A stretch of DNA of 64,000 nt, from positions 41,021,524 through 41,085,523 of the forward strand of contig OY735231.1 in the NCBI GenBank assembly GCA_963457665.1. Reading direction: 5' to 3'. Both the position numbers and the translations under genes were made by a program. Shown here in pieces: positions 11,690 through 23,712 of the stretch. The DNA comes from Thysanoteuthis rhombus (Eukaryota > Mollusca > Cephalopoda > Oegopsida > Thysanoteuthidae). Every line of letters starts with the position of its first letter. Within the stretch, counting starts at the first letter, position 1. The notes under the pieces are model-generated. The model made no database searches. It saw only the letters and a list, made by a program, of their open reading frames with translations, and was not told the DNA's origin.

Positions 11690-12225
11690 ACAATGCCCGT
11701 TCCAATGGTGCATGTTTTGAGGGGACCAGACTTTATGGTGTCTGGGTCAGTCTGCCATAATTGTCATGCAAAATAATCTTCTATCCGTCGTATGAAACCA
11801 TGGCTTCAAAATATTTCGGTTATTTGTCTTCAGTGTTGCTAACATATAATATTTCATATCTAAATTCAGATCTAGATTCAGATCATTCAAAAGAGACGAG
11901 ACCAAAGGGGATAATTCATAGAAGCAATAAAAATAGGTGTTTAATTCTCAATTCTTTAAATTTATTTTGATTAGATTTATCGAGAGATTCATAATTGCAA
12001 CTGCACTGACTTGTTTGCTGACTATACATCTGGGAAATTTCAGTTTCATACAATGGCCAGTTGTTAAGTAATCGCAGTGTATGGATTTCTCCGGAACCAT
12101 TGATCCAAAAAGCTTCAAATTCAACACTGCACTGCATTGTGTACTGAATAATGTATCTTCATCAATGACCAGTTGTCGAATAATCGTGTTTCATACACAC
12201 ATGCAAATAGTTTTGTCTCATGAGA
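11690..12225 (+). repeat. Dispersed repeat Y, copy 1
   Basis: From about 11740 this matches 52605-52830 in order: CTGCCATAATTGTCATG, AAATAAT, TATGAAAC, GCTTC-AA-TATTTCGGT and a later TTTATCGAGAGATTC word. It also contains an internal repeat, CAATGGCCAGTTGTTAAGTAATCG near 12053 and CAATGACCAGTTGTCGAATAATCG near 12163. Its class is unknown and the small frames across it are not convincing. Confidence 0.55.
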
Positions 12226-12228
12226 GTC

Positions 12229-13215
12229 CAGTATTTCTAAACTTTTTTTTAGTTCCAAACTCTACTCGGGCAGCCCAAACTATTTTACTTCCCCCTTGGT
12301 ATAAAACAAAGTAATTTAATTATATATCACGAGGCAAAAAGAACTACATCTCATTTGCTTTCGTATCCATATGATTAACTTCTTGGCCTCTAGTCAAAGT
12401 TTTTGCAGTTTGATTAATTTCCCAATTGAATTAATTAGTTTGTAATTGGTTACTATGGAATTTATAGTAAAACAAGTAATTAATAGTATTACTGAATCAA
12501 GTCACGACAAAATTAAGTTTTAATCAGTAAAGCCTTGCCAACTTCATTTTCAACTGCGACGAAAATGTCATGTTAAGATTAATTCAAATAAGTTACCAAC
12601 TTTTGTAAGGAATAAAATGATCTAAGCAGAGAGTGTTTCTAACAAAGAAAGAAAGCTGTTATCTTAATAAGGAGGGGTAAATGATGAGAGAGGGAAAGAG
12701 TTGATAAGATAGAGAAATATGAAGGAGAGACTGGGCTAAGAGTGATATTTTTCTTTATAACACCACAGCACGTTATTATTTCATTTCAAAAAATCAATTA
12801 GATTAAAAAAAAAAGTATAAGAAAGAAATCAGACTAGAGAGTGTTTATAACAAATAGAAACACTTCATATATATAACTTCATCATTTTCGAATGAATTAT
12901 GATGCTTTTTTGACTATATTTTCCGTTTTATTTTTGATAAAAGATTTCTCTTAGAATGAAAACACATGTGAAAAATGAAGATTGTGAGAATTAATTCATT
13001 TCAGGTGTTTTAACAGGGATTAACTTGAAAAGAAAACAGGTGGAAATAAATCAATTTATTACTAAAACGAATATAGACAGATTTTGCTAAATGCTGTTAA
13101 AATCCTATTTACAACGTTGCAGTTTTGAACAGATTCTGTTATTATTTTGATCTAGCCAAAGAATGCTGTCGAGTCTTTGCAATTTCAAATACTCCCACCC
13201 TGTTTGAGATCACTG
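12229..13215. mobile_element. Candidate non-autonomous hAT DNA transposon
   Basis: The left end reads CAGTATTTCTAAACTTTTTTTT and the right end CCACCCTGTTTGAGATCACTG. Together these resemble the short terminal inverted repeats of hAT elements (CAGNG-TCTCAAAC type). The flanking octamers, TGAGAGTC and ATATAGTC, agree at five of eight positions, compatible with an old 8-bp target duplication. The interior is AT-rich with no transposase frame, so it would be non-autonomous. The terminal repeats are short and diverged, so a chance pairing is possible. Confidence 0.35.
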
Positions 13216-13317
13216 ATATAGTCCTTACTTATATTCTCGTGACTGTATTTATTTTTTCAGTAATGTGATCATGAATATTCCCCTGATTTATCATTTGGCT
13301 GTCCATAAGTTCCTGTT

Positions 13318-13915
13318 TACAGATTAGAAACTATCAACCAAAACAGGTTTCTTTATTTTCAAGGTGGTTTGGCTGACTGACTGGCCAAGTACATGCTCAT
13401 CATGCGTACAGGCCGGATCAATGGAGCTAGAAGGTTGAAAATTTGAATATTTACTCATTATCATTTGTAGGGGAATATTTTTTGGTATTTTCAACTCCTT
13501 CTACTCCGATAGGTCTTTCGTGGTGGTTTCAATTTACGATCCAAACGACAATATAGGTATGTCTCAAGAGTGTAGGTTGCACCAATGATGCTCGAGGGTT
13601 GAAAATTTAAGCATATACCTCACGTTGTGCTTAGAAAAGAACAGTTTTTCCGTTTCTTTTTTTAAAAAATATACCCCTAAAAAGGTTCTTACAGGGAAGT
13701 TCAATTTGTTATCTTATGCTAAACTAGTTCCTTACTTTGTATACGGCAGCATTCACCCTTTTTTTGTTGAAAATTCGGACTTTTTAGGGATCATTACCAG
13801 ATAGAATGTTATTAATCACACCATTTTTCCATTTTCATAATTGATCATCGCTCCAATACTCTATACTACCAAACGTCGGTTTCTAATGATTGACTAACCA
13901 GACCTATTTTATTTC
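13318..13915 (+). repeat. Dispersed repeat family X, copy 2
   Basis: The copy starts at CTATCAACCAAAACAGGTTTC, then GGTGGTTTGGCTGACTGACTGGCC, a CATGCGTACAGGCCGGATCAATGG block, GAGCTAGAAGGTTGAAAAT, and ends near CTAATGATTGACTAACCAGACC. It contains the middle block twice: the GCACCAATGATGCTCGAGGGTTGAAAAT phrase at about 13579 repeats the GATCAATGGAGCTAG phrase at 13415. It is therefore longer than most copies. Confidence 0.65.
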
Positions 13916-14389
13916 ATCTATTTGTTAGCATGTCAACTCAGCCATCATTCCGAAGCTGTTGACATGTTCAGCGCTGATTTCGCAAATCTCTTTCAAAATT
14001 TTGATTCATCACTCACTTTCTTGCTAGCAAATCGCCTCTATACCTTTTCAAGAGGAAATTAAAAATTAAGGCAGGCAATTTATAACGTACGGTGTGCTAG
14101 TCAAAGAAATACGGCATGCAAATTTTCAATTCTAACAAGCAAATTAAAAATACAATAAAATTAAACAATGGATTTTAAAAAACAGCAAGAAATTAAAATA
14201 TACGGCAAACTAATTATCTCTGCATAAACGAGCATACAATTAGTGTTGAATCTTGAATAGTTAATTCAGATAGCTAGACAATATTGAATAGCTCTATGAA
14301 AGTTTTTATGTCAGTATTTTTGTATACTCGTCATCAAGAATGTCACTGCTAATGACTGAATGAATAAGTGCGATTACAGCTCGAGTAAA

Positions 14390-14762
14390 AGCATCTGATA
14401 TAATTAGCTTTAATGCAAGCCACCCACTTCTCATTTGCATCCGCCATTTTGAACAAATTATGTTGACAGGTTAAGGGCGTTCGGAGTGATGGTAATGTAG
14501 CACCCTTGTTAATTGGGAATGCAAATAGGCTTTAAACCTTTGAAAGAAATGTTTTGCGTGTATGTATGTATCGCTGATCTCCTCATCAATAGTGTCATTG
14601 GGTTAGATACATACAAGCGATTGTTAGTGAAACCAGCTTTGGGCTTGCCAGACCTGTCGAAGCTTCGTTCTGTTAACGGTACCTGATAATCCCCAAAGAT
14701 CACCTTCCTGGGTACTGACCAGGCTTGACGTTGCTATGGTGATCTGGCTAAAACTATCTAAT
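14390..14762 (-). mobile_element. 5S-derived SINE with extended 3' region, partial
   Basis: On the minus strand the 5S-like part shows ACGTCAAGCCTGGTCAGTACC and AAGGTGATC, followed by the shared tail CAGAACGAAGCTTCGACAGG...GGCAAGCC...TCACTAACAAT that is nearly the same at 15.35 kb. The stretch 14390-14560 matches 15655-15830 (CATCTGATATAATTAG, GGGCGTT-GGAG-GATGGTAATG), so a longer shared region flanks the 5S part in both places. The tRNA-like head is not visible here. Confidence 0.6.
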
Positions 14763-15004
14763 CATGCCCTCTGTCGCTGATTGTACAATCTTCTTCCGAA
14801 ATCCATTGAGAACTTTCGGAGATATTGTGTGGAATAAAGAGAGGTGAGCAGAAACGAGATAAATATAACTCTACTAACTTTTTTGGCAGAAGTTGGATTT
14901 TCAAGGTTTGAATAAATACACAATGCAAAGGTTTTGAAAGAAGCAGATACCAAGAATGAAAAAAAAGATAATAGCAATAAAGACAGAGAGTAAAGTAATG
15001 GAAT

Positions 15005-15033
15005 TAAAGTATCAGACATGGGGGGGGGGGGGC
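15005..15033. repeat. Short poly-G run
   Basis: An uninterrupted run of about 13 G at 15020-15032 stands out in AT-rich sequence. It has no evident function and may be length-variable. Confidence 0.7.
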
Positions 15034-15329
15034 ACAGATTGAGACGCTAAAATGAAACCCATGAAATATAGAAAGAGAAATATTATATTGCAAAAAAAGT
15101 TTGAATAAAGATTTTTAAAATAATCTAAAATGGAGCAGCTTTAATGGTGGAAAGATAAAAGCACTTTTCCAATATTTGATTGTCTTAAAAAATGTCGACA
15201 ACGTTTAATGAACAAATTCACAATTTCTAATGTTGAAATTATGTCCGAAAACTTATTTTCAAACGCTTCTTCTGCTTTGTACGTATGAATAAATCATTGT
15301 TCTTCCTTCATGCCCTGATCAAGCATGTT

Positions 15330-15660
15330 GCAAAGTTGGGTACTCACAGCAAATTGTTAGTAAGACCCACTTCCGACTTGCCAGGCGCGCCGAAGCTTCG
15401 TTCTGCTTACAACAAGTGGTATTAGCCAATCTTCACCCATCAAAGGACTGACCAGGCTTGACGAAAACGATGCATCCAAGGTAATATGACCGTAACCTTA
15501 GCTTCGGGAAAAGGTTTTTCAATTTTAATCCTTGTGCTTAGTGGATATGCCGTAAATACTATTATAAAGGTCTTTGGTATGACGGGGTGATAGACTGAAC
15601 CGTGGCCGACTCAATAGGAGACGTGCACTCTACTACAGGGTCACGGTGGTCTATTTGCAT
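15330..15660 (-). mobile_element. Composite tRNA-5S SINE, near full length
   Basis: Read on the minus strand the parts run in order. First is a tRNA-like head (GACCACCGTGACCCTGTAG, GTAGAGTGC, then CACGGTTCAGTCTATC). Second is the linker with ACCAAAGACCTTTATAATAG and ACTAAGCACAAGGATT. Third is the 5S-like module starting GTTACGGTCATATTACC, with TCGTCAAGCCTGGTCAGTCC, GATGGGTGAAG and TAATACCACTTGTTGTAAGC. The tail is AGAACGAAGCTTCGGCG...GGCAAGTCGGAAGTGGG. This is the clearest copy showing that head, linker and 5S part belong to one element of about 320 bp. It is diverged from a working 5S gene. Confidence 0.75.
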
Positions 15661-16215
15661 CTGATATAATTAGTCTTAATGCTTGTATTTACCCACGCCT
15701 ATACTCATGTGCAATCACCATTTTAACTAAGTGATTTCGACAGGTCTTGGGCGTTTGGAGCGATGGTAATGCACACCATCAGTAATTGAGAGTGAAAATA
15801 TATTTTAAACTTTCGCAAAAAGTGATTTACGTGATATACCATAACGAGTAATTGCTTTTTAACAGAGAAAGTTTCTACTCTAAATACATTTACGCTGTCT
15901 TTTTTGTCGCCCTTTTTTTATCGGAATCTGGGAGTCACTCATCAATATCTTGTCGCTGCTGCCAGGCCAGTAAGACGGTTCTGGGCAAAGGACGTGAGCC
16001 TCTGGCTTGCATTATTGAGTGTAGAGTAGAGATCAGTTTCTCCCGAATAAATATTACCAGGATCACCACGGGAGATTCTCTGCCTTATCCCCAGCTTAGA
16101 GCACTTGGTATATCCGGTTGGTCACCCATTTGGTACTAACCAAGCTCGACATTATTCAGCTTTTGTGAACCGCTGTATCAAACAGGATATGGCCGTAGCA
16201 AGTAGTGAGTGATTA
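15655..16215 (-). mobile_element. 5S-derived SINE with intact-looking 5S module
   Basis: The 5S-like module lies at about 16090-16205 on the minus strand. It shows GCTACGGCCATATCCTG at its start, GTCGAGCTTGGTTAGTACC, AATGGGTGACC and GGATATACCAAGTGCTCTAAGC at its end. This is the best match to the 5S internal promoter and 3' helix in the window. Downstream on that strand are words shared with 14.4 kb. The open frame 15852-16139 on the plus strand is an antisense shadow of this repeat. Confidence 0.65.
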
Positions 16216-16299
16216 TCTCAGGGGAACTTTCTTTTTCAATTCGAACCAGGAGCAAAATATGTCAACTTGATAAACATCATGCGCTAATGTTCAACTGCT

Positions 16300-16730
16300 C
16301 AAGTATTCAAACCTGTCAACCGAAACTTTCAACATATGTTTCCTCTTTTTCTCTTAGCTGGTCTGGCTGGCTTGCTAAGTATGTATGTATCACACGGACA
16401 GGCCGCACAAATTCAGCTACTGAGCTGAACATTTCAGCAGTCATTCATTATTATGTCTAGAAAAAACATTTGTTTTCTCTTATTCCCCGACCCAAATAGG
16501 TTTTTGCCGAGGGGATTCAATTCGCAATGTAAATTCATACCAGATTGGTCGCTCAGTTTGTGTCCAGTAGCATTCACATTTTAAAAATCATTTCTACTTT
16601 ATTGGTGATCACAGGCTCATAAAATATGAGAAAAGTAGCGTTTTCATTGTTCAACCCTTTTTCAATTGATCACCCCAACACTGCATGCTACAAAAATTAG
16701 TTACATAACAAACCAGACTTGTTATTTCTG
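16300..16730 (+). repeat. Dispersed repeat family X, copy 3
   Basis: The copy shows CAAACCTGTCAACCG, GCTGGTCTGGCTGGCTTGC, GTATGTATGTATCACACGGACAGGCCGCAC, a CCGACCCAAATAGGTTTTTGCC word, GTGATCACAGGCTC, ATTGATCACCCCAACACTGCATGC and AACAAACCAGACTTG. It looks close to full length. Confidence 0.65.
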
Positions 16731-17934
16731 TAGTCACTTGAATCAACGCAGGTTTTTAAATTGACTCCTTGGTACCCAGACATTTAGAGACGTAAGAAAA
16801 GCAGATCTCATATTGTGAGAAAATTTTTTAAAAAACTTTATATTATTTGGCGCGACCCGTGTCATGTAATAGTGTTATTAATTTAGATGTTTTTTTTCTT
16901 TCATTTTACGAATCTGGAAATCATTCCCATATTTGAAAATTAAAAAGAAAACATTCAAATTGGTAGCACTGGATCCCTAGCATAGGAAAATTGAAGGAAA
17001 ACATTAAAATTCACAATTTCGAAAAATTAAAATTGAAAAAAATGTCTGAAGTGGCAACACTTCGAACCAATTCTTACGGTACCTTAAATATCTGTCCCTA
17101 TTTTGCTGATATGAACCTCAGGAATTCCGTCTTTCAAAATGTTGCTGAGTTCATTCAAATGAAGGATTGTACAATTGAGGTGTCTATTGACGGAGAGGCA
17201 AACTTGCTACACATCCGGATATGTGTGGTTTTCTTTGGTACCGTAGAAGAAGGAAAGTGACAGCCTGGGCGATAGACCGTAGCCATTGGAGAACTCGATT
17301 CCACACGCATCCCAGTGCCACCATTCAGCAGCCACATACGCGTCTCTCAGCCTCAGGGACAGATCTTCCTAAATATTTTTTTTTCATTGATGTTCACATA
17401 TTTTGCAATTTAAGGAGTGGTATGCGGTTGCTGATATACGATATTTGTAAAATGTGTTTTAATATCCTGTGAAAACAATATCACAGTAATGATATTCATA
17501 TTATATTTAGGCATCATTTTTTTAAAATTTAAAACAATCCAGAAATGTGGTTGATATACGGTAAATAGTCGCCTAATTTCCTTAAAACCATTTCTCGGTT
17601 AATTCACCCCTCCTACGATAGACACATTCATTGGTTAAGCTATAACTAGATTCTGATTGGTTTCCCCTAATTTCTGTAGGCTAGAATACTAATCTCGAGT
17701 CGATATGATATCCACTGAAAAAAATTCGCTGACTAAAGTAGCATTTTGGCAGGTCATTATCTCAGGGATTCCTAAAGAGTCTATCTCTGTAAATATTAGG
17801 GCCATTATCTTGATTGGAGGAAATCAGGCGGTGAATCAATCTAGGATGATCAGCTTTTAGGTAGAACTTACCCAACTTTCAAGGAAATCCTATTACTTCT
17901 AAATAAAGGGTGTAAAGACGATGCATCATCCTGA

Positions 17935-18345
17935 CAGTAACCTAGAGGACTGAAAGATGGAACTTAATCAAAAGATTGGCCCTCAGGCTGCGAACAAAGC
18001 AACGTGCACAGTCCAGAATCAAGCTCAAAATAATACGGAAATATCGAAAGACAGCACAGTATATTAGGGAAAAAAACTGGAGTCAGATATATATAATCCA
18101 TTGAGAAACCCAAATGGTATTGTTGCAAGAATGTCTAATAACTGCTAGTTATCACGACACACAACGCGGATCCCAAGAGATCATATGCGAAAGGCCGTGA
18201 CCGACGGAAAATAAGATGGCATGACAAATTAGACAGATTCAGTAAGTATTGGCACGGTGTTCCCTATGATGAAGAGAGGTCAGACGAATCTTTTGGAAGG
18301 TCTACGTCCAATGACGGACGCTGAGGGGCTGATGATGATCTGGAT
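17935..18345 (+). mobile_element. RTE-type LINE, 3' end fragment
   Basis: The plus strand carries the C-terminal coding region of an RTE-like reverse transcriptase. It resembles K-TGV-DII-SI-KLKW-WAGHVARMS, then a TRW-DKLDRF-KYWH block, with stops and frame shifts. It ends in GAAGGTCTACGTCCAATGACGGACGCTGAGGGGCTGATGATG, the characteristic 3' end. It is 5'-truncated and non-functional. The short frame 18280-18471 on the minus strand is its antisense shadow. Confidence 0.7.
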
Positions 18346-18524
18346 TGTATTGATCGCAGAGTGATGCACGGTGGCCAAACTCCGATGGGACAGTTTGTAT
18401 TCACTTTGCAAGACTGCCTTCAAGAAAGGCATCAATTTATCTCTCTCCCATCTATGGGTAAAATAACTCATGGTGAAGTAATTGATGCCACTTTGTGCGT
18501 TTCATCTCTATTTCCAAATGGAAC

Positions 18525-18590
18525 ATACCAAATAAGCGATTTTTGGAACCTCGGCTGGGACGGCTGAAGCCGTAGCCAGCAAAAGACACT
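18525..18590 (+). repeat. 5S-SINE 3' fragment
   Basis: The words GGAACCTCGGCTGGGACGGCTGAAGCCGTAGCCAGC match the 3' end of the 5S-like modules (compare GCCGTAGCCAGC near 33377 and GATGCCGTAAGC near 7702). Only the end of the module is preserved. Confidence 0.4.
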
Positions 18591-18642
18591 ACGTACTTTA
18601 TTGATACTTTATTAATTCTTCCAAATTGTCATCTCGTAGCTA

Positions 18643-19330
18643 TCAGGCTGTCGGGAAAATAAAGGCCGATTCTCAATACCAACTTTGAGTTGTGCATTAC
18701 AACATTACTTCAGTATATTGTTCTAATATATGTAGTTAGTTTTAGTTATTGAAAGGTTTTCTTTTTACTGATATACACGATTTATTTTCAGAACTATCTG
18801 TTGACAGTATGGACTCTCAAACCTGGAGATGAAAAAATAGTTTTCTGTAATCCTCTTGCACGAGTATAAACATGATATGCCAAATGCATCTCAAACAGCT
18901 TCCAATTATAATCTAGCATAGAGCGAAGGACACCCTCTGAGGGTATAGTACGGCTGTCTGAAAAGTTTCAGAATGGTGATTTGAGTCTCGAAGATCAAAA
19001 GGGCGGATGTACTTCTACATTAGTAAGAAAAAAAATAATTGAAGATGTTGGTCGAACAAAACCTAAGCCAGTTTACTCGATTTTGGCAATGTGTCAATAC
19101 AGGATCATCTAAGGCAAATTGGTAGAACGGAAGAATTAGGTAAAGGGTATTCCACATGATCTTAACAAAAACGAGTTACGACAAAAAAGAACGGTAATTA
19201 TTTTGTGAACGGGCTAATACAATATTTTAGAAGGATCAGATAGTTCGGGCTCCAATTTTCGAATGATAGATTCGTTACCGAGGAGAACATTAATGGAGAC
19301 GAAAAAAAGTGTCATTTGAAGTTAGTAGTT
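18643..19330 (+). mobile_element. Mariner-like DNA transposon remnant
   Basis: The start, near TCAGGCTGTCGGGAAAATAAAGG, resembles a mariner terminal repeat. Within 18920-19320 pieces of a mariner-like transposase can be read. One is EKFQNGDLSLEDQKGG, corresponding to the conserved W-F-KF-SGDFSLEDKPRSGRP helix-turn-helix linker. Another is a later VT-E-DEK block like the catalytic VTGDEKW. The pieces lie in different frames with stops between, so the gene is dead. The 3' end was not located; the frame loses similarity after about 19330. Confidence 0.5.
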
Positions 19331-19579
19331 TTTATGCTCTTAAGAAAATCACCCAACTCTTGGGAGTAAAATTCTTTTGGGGGACAATATTACTACGAAT
19401 CTTTAGTAGTTAGTGTCCACAAAAATCTTATGATGTACAAATTTGTTTGTTCCCGTGACAAAAGTAAATTGAATGCTTGTGCAAATGAGAACTTGAAATT
19501 GTTTCAAGATAGTTCTTGCACAGCTCATCTCTCGTGGCTAATGAAATTGTATTGGTATGTTTTAATATCATGCAGTAAG

Positions 19580-19707
<128 letters not shown>

Positions 19708-19799
19708 CTAAAACAAATAATTGCAATTCTGAGTATAATTAGCATTCCAAGGGAAATTATGAATTATCTCCACATGCCCATTTTCATCACACAAATTTA

Positions 19800-19910
19800 A
19801 CATAAACTTACATTAAAAAATAAACCCCACCCCCACTAAAACCTTTTGGGGGGAAATTTGAAAAAGAAATTCTCCCTTCTTATCAAGGGCACAGCTTGGA
19901 GTTTCTACGG
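19800..19910 (-). repeat. Dispersed repeat family X, fragment
   Basis: The words ACCCCCACTAAAACCTTTTGGGGGGAAATTTG match the minus-strand middle block of family X (compare CCCCCACTAAAAACCTATTGAGAGGG near 40735). Only this block is recognisable. Confidence 0.45.
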
Positions 19911-22744
19911 TGAACGCTTTGAGTAAAGTCCAGATACATAGATACATAATAATGTCAGATCATATGAATAACCTAAACTTAACAACAGTATCTAAACAGT
20001 GTTGTGGGTAGCAGTGATTAATTATGTCATGATATATTATACGTATAATTATAATTGCTCATCTATACATTATTCTAGACGAGTAACTTTTGTGCACAGA
20101 TTAAATTCCTTTGTGCCTTGGTTCCAAAATGTCTGTGCGTGCACACACGCGATCAGGTCAGAAGGAACGATGTTCGGGGAATCTGCTTGAATATTGCATT
20201 CAAAAGATTGGCTTGACTGGTGGAAGAGGTGACTAGAAGTCAAGGGTTTGGTTTCTATGAGTAGTTAGTTTTGATGAAAGTAATATTATAAAGAATTGTT
20301 GCAAACAATAAGGAAAAGGAAGGTCTGGTTGGTTCATTATGCGATAAATGTCTTTTAGAAGCATTCCGTAATGGGGGAGGATAAAATTTTTAAAAAGATT
20401 GAAAAAGGGATGAGTTACTTCTCCCAACTTTTGTTTAGCATTGATTATTAAAAAAAGCAGCAACGAATGCTGCTAGGCATAGATTAAAGAATCAATTTGA
20501 CATAAAATTACATTGTGAATTGACCCCTCAAAGCAGGGATGGAGGTTTAAAAAAAAAACAATAAAAGAATAAAAATGGATGTTCAGCATCCCAGCCTTCT
20601 ACCTGTGCGCATAATCCATACACAGTCACCCAGTCGGTCGGTCTAATTTAGTAAAAAAGAAACTTATTCAGTCAGTTTCGGTGATGATTCATCAAAGAAG
20701 CCATAGAAGGTAAGAAAAGCAGAGATAGGCAGTGGGTAACCTACTTGAAAGGTTCGAACAGATGAGTGCGAGAACAAGTACCGTAAGGCATTAGAGGAAC
20801 TGTAATTGCTGAGAGTGATAAGGGAAAAAAGAGCCTTGATCACCCACGTTCTAATGCAATACGGCATATAAATAGTTGAATAATTAGTTGAAGGAACAAC
20901 CTCCTACTTTCCATTCAGCGTAGTACTGGCAAAATCGAGATTACTCATGGAGAAAGCAATAATGCAGTTGAAAAATATTTTAATGGCATCTATTTCATAG
21001 CAATGTTAATAACATTCGTATTTGAGCTTCAGGGTCGTAAACAGTTTCAAGTTTCTATTACATTTTGTATTAATTAGAAGGAACGTAGAAAAAGAATGAT
21101 AATTGATTGGAAATTAAAACTAATTGTTCTCTAATATTGCAATAGGATTGTTAAATTGGTTATACTTCGGAACTGAAAATAGCAATAGGCATTGATAGCA
21201 TTATTAGATGAACAAAATATTACATTTTATAGACGTTTCAAATAATTCAATGTCTGTTGTGTGGATGTAGATAAAATCAACTAAGTGGTTGAAATGATTG
21301 ACGAAATGGAAAGATTGAGAAAAACTGAATATCTCATAATTATGATATTTAGACAATCTTGATCCATTTTGTTTGTATCCAAACTTCTTTAAAAGAAAAA
21401 GCGGAAAAAATTATACGTCTTAAAAAGACAGGGACAAGAGTTTATTTCGTTTCATCTGCTCAATGTGAATGTCTGGTTTTCAGTGAGTGTCGTTCAAGAT
21501 CCCCATTTAGAACATCGGAATTATATCAAAACAACTTTGACTGTTGGAGTGCATATAATTTCAAAGCAAACCGGTTGTAAATCTTTAACTGTTATCATAA
21601 AATGAAAAGTAAGCAGTTAGATGCACAACTGACCGAAAAATCAGCGAAATTGGGATTTATCAGCTAAGGTGGCCAACTGATATTTTAACTTAAGTGCTAT
21701 TCTATTGTATGGATGGCAGGAATTCCACCAACTGTACGCACGATGTTGATGGTTTTAAAGCTCAAAAACCTGAAATCGGCTAAATTTCAAGTTTCCCCTG
21801 AGTGGAGTTAGGGGTTAAAGATTCCCTCCCCGGGGTGCAGGAGGTCATGCATCCCTTCACAGTACCATTTCTTTTATCAGACTAGAGGAACTGATTCCTT
21901 CTGAGAGAGGAGGGGCTCAAAGAAACGAAGTTTGACTTCGAGGTTCACAGAGAGAGACATTTCAAGAGCAAAACATTATCCCCTGGTTATCAACTTAGGC
22001 TTCCGAATGCAATCGAATAACGTTCTTCCAATCTTTAAATCATTTAAATACAGTAAAGGGAAAACTAACCGAGCTATCCAGCCCATAGAGATTTGTTTGA
22101 TTCAAAAGTACTCATAAACTTATTGAAAAATACTTGAACATTTTTGAATTCCTTTACTAAGTCTTCAGACGGTAGTGTCAAGGACGCCAATTTAATTAAT
22201 GTGTACTGTTCAGAATGGTGGATTAAGTTCAGTATTTAGCAGGTGCAAAAAAAAAATTGAATAGTTTGAAGATCAAAACAGTATTATAACAAGGATTATA
22301 TTTCAGTTTGTTCTGTTTTTTATCAGTTGGGCGAATCGAAGTTAAGGAATTTTAAGTTTGAAAATGACGCACCTAGCATGTAAAGTAAATCAAGCATGGC
22401 GAGGAGAATTCAGAATTATCTTATATCAGCTGTCAGCTCATTTTCAAGCTGAAATAACAAACTTGCTAAACGAGAAATCCATAGAGCCCAGAGAAATTTT
22501 AGGAGAATCTTGAAGCGGAACGAGACGTACAAGTCTTGAAAGATTCAAAAACATTGATTTACCTAGAAAAGTTACAAAAGTTGAAACTCTTTGGAATTTG
22601 GGTAAAATCTGACAAAATATCGATATGTAGTAAGGGAGATAATGCACGGGAACACTACTGCTAAACTATTACACAGAACATTTTTGAATTGGTCATTCTT
22701 GAATGGCTAAAAGTGACTAGATTTATACCGATGTTCAAATGATG

Positions 22745-22801
22745 ATAGGGTTAGTAAGTTGGTTTGAAATTAGAGTTAGTAAGTTAGGGTTAGGATTAGC
22801 G
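22745..22801 (+). repeat. Degenerate TTAGGG-like patch
   Basis: GGGTTAGTAAG, GAGTTAGTAAG and TTAGGGTTAGGATTAGC words cluster here. Two adjacent exact TTAGGG-type units are present; the rest are variants. Confidence 0.45.
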
Positions 22802-23712
22802 CTAAATACTTATCCGAAATCATATCCTTTCTTGGTAAATTTGATAAAGTACTGTTTCAAATATTCAGAGCTTTCTGCTCTCTTCTCTTCAATGAAATCT
22901 TTTGAAAATGTAGCAATCTTTGAAACAATTTATTAATTTTTCACGAGTTTGGTTTTCGTCCTTGTTACTCGACAATGAACCAATTGTCGTTTATCATCCA
23001 TCAAGACTACATTCGTTTTGAAGTAGTACCGACAAGAGAAACTCAAGTAGTATCCCATGATTCATTGAAGGTATTTAATGGAGTGTGACATGAGGAATTA
23101 CTATATAGATTTGACTGTTGTGGTATCATAAGTGACTTTCTGTCTTTGCTCTTAGATTTCCCCGCTAATCAGGAGGAAAGAATAATGATGAATGGAAGAA
23201 AGCTCTAGATGGAATGAGATAAAGGGTTCCGTCTTGGGTCCTTCAATTGGTAATACTGCAGTTCTGTGACACATCTAGGCTACGCATTTGTAAAGGTTGG
23301 ATTTTCTTTCAAGTGCTACACCAGTCATAAAAGGGAAGAATCTCAGCAAGCTTCAGCTACAAAGGAGTAGTTAATTTCATGTTTTTGTTTTGTTTTGTTT
23401 TTTATTAATTACCACTATTGTATTAACGTATGGCCACCGTCTCCATTATGGTTTCTAGTGACTTTTCATGTTACTCAATATTTTGAGTCTGTTTCGTTTT
23501 GCGAGTTTGGAAAAAAGGAATTGCAGATATTGTTTCTTTTGTATTAAAAAAAAATGCTGGCAAGGTAATTTTTTTGGCATTTTGCTTTCGTGGATATTGC
23601 ACTCGTTATCAAGTGAAGAAGGAAGATGTGCAGATGGAAAAGATTTATCGAATAGATTATGAAGACTAGCACAAAAGTTCTTTCCACTTTTTATAATGAA
23701 ATTCTGTCAATT

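Noticed and set aside
16090-16205. A functional 5S rRNA gene
   Set aside because: The match is good in the internal promoter words, but it is diverged overall and embedded in a SINE-type repeat with related copies nearby.
17255-17345. Less AT-rich patch as an exon
   Set aside because: Frames on both strands overlap it, but neither shows a known domain or splice context.
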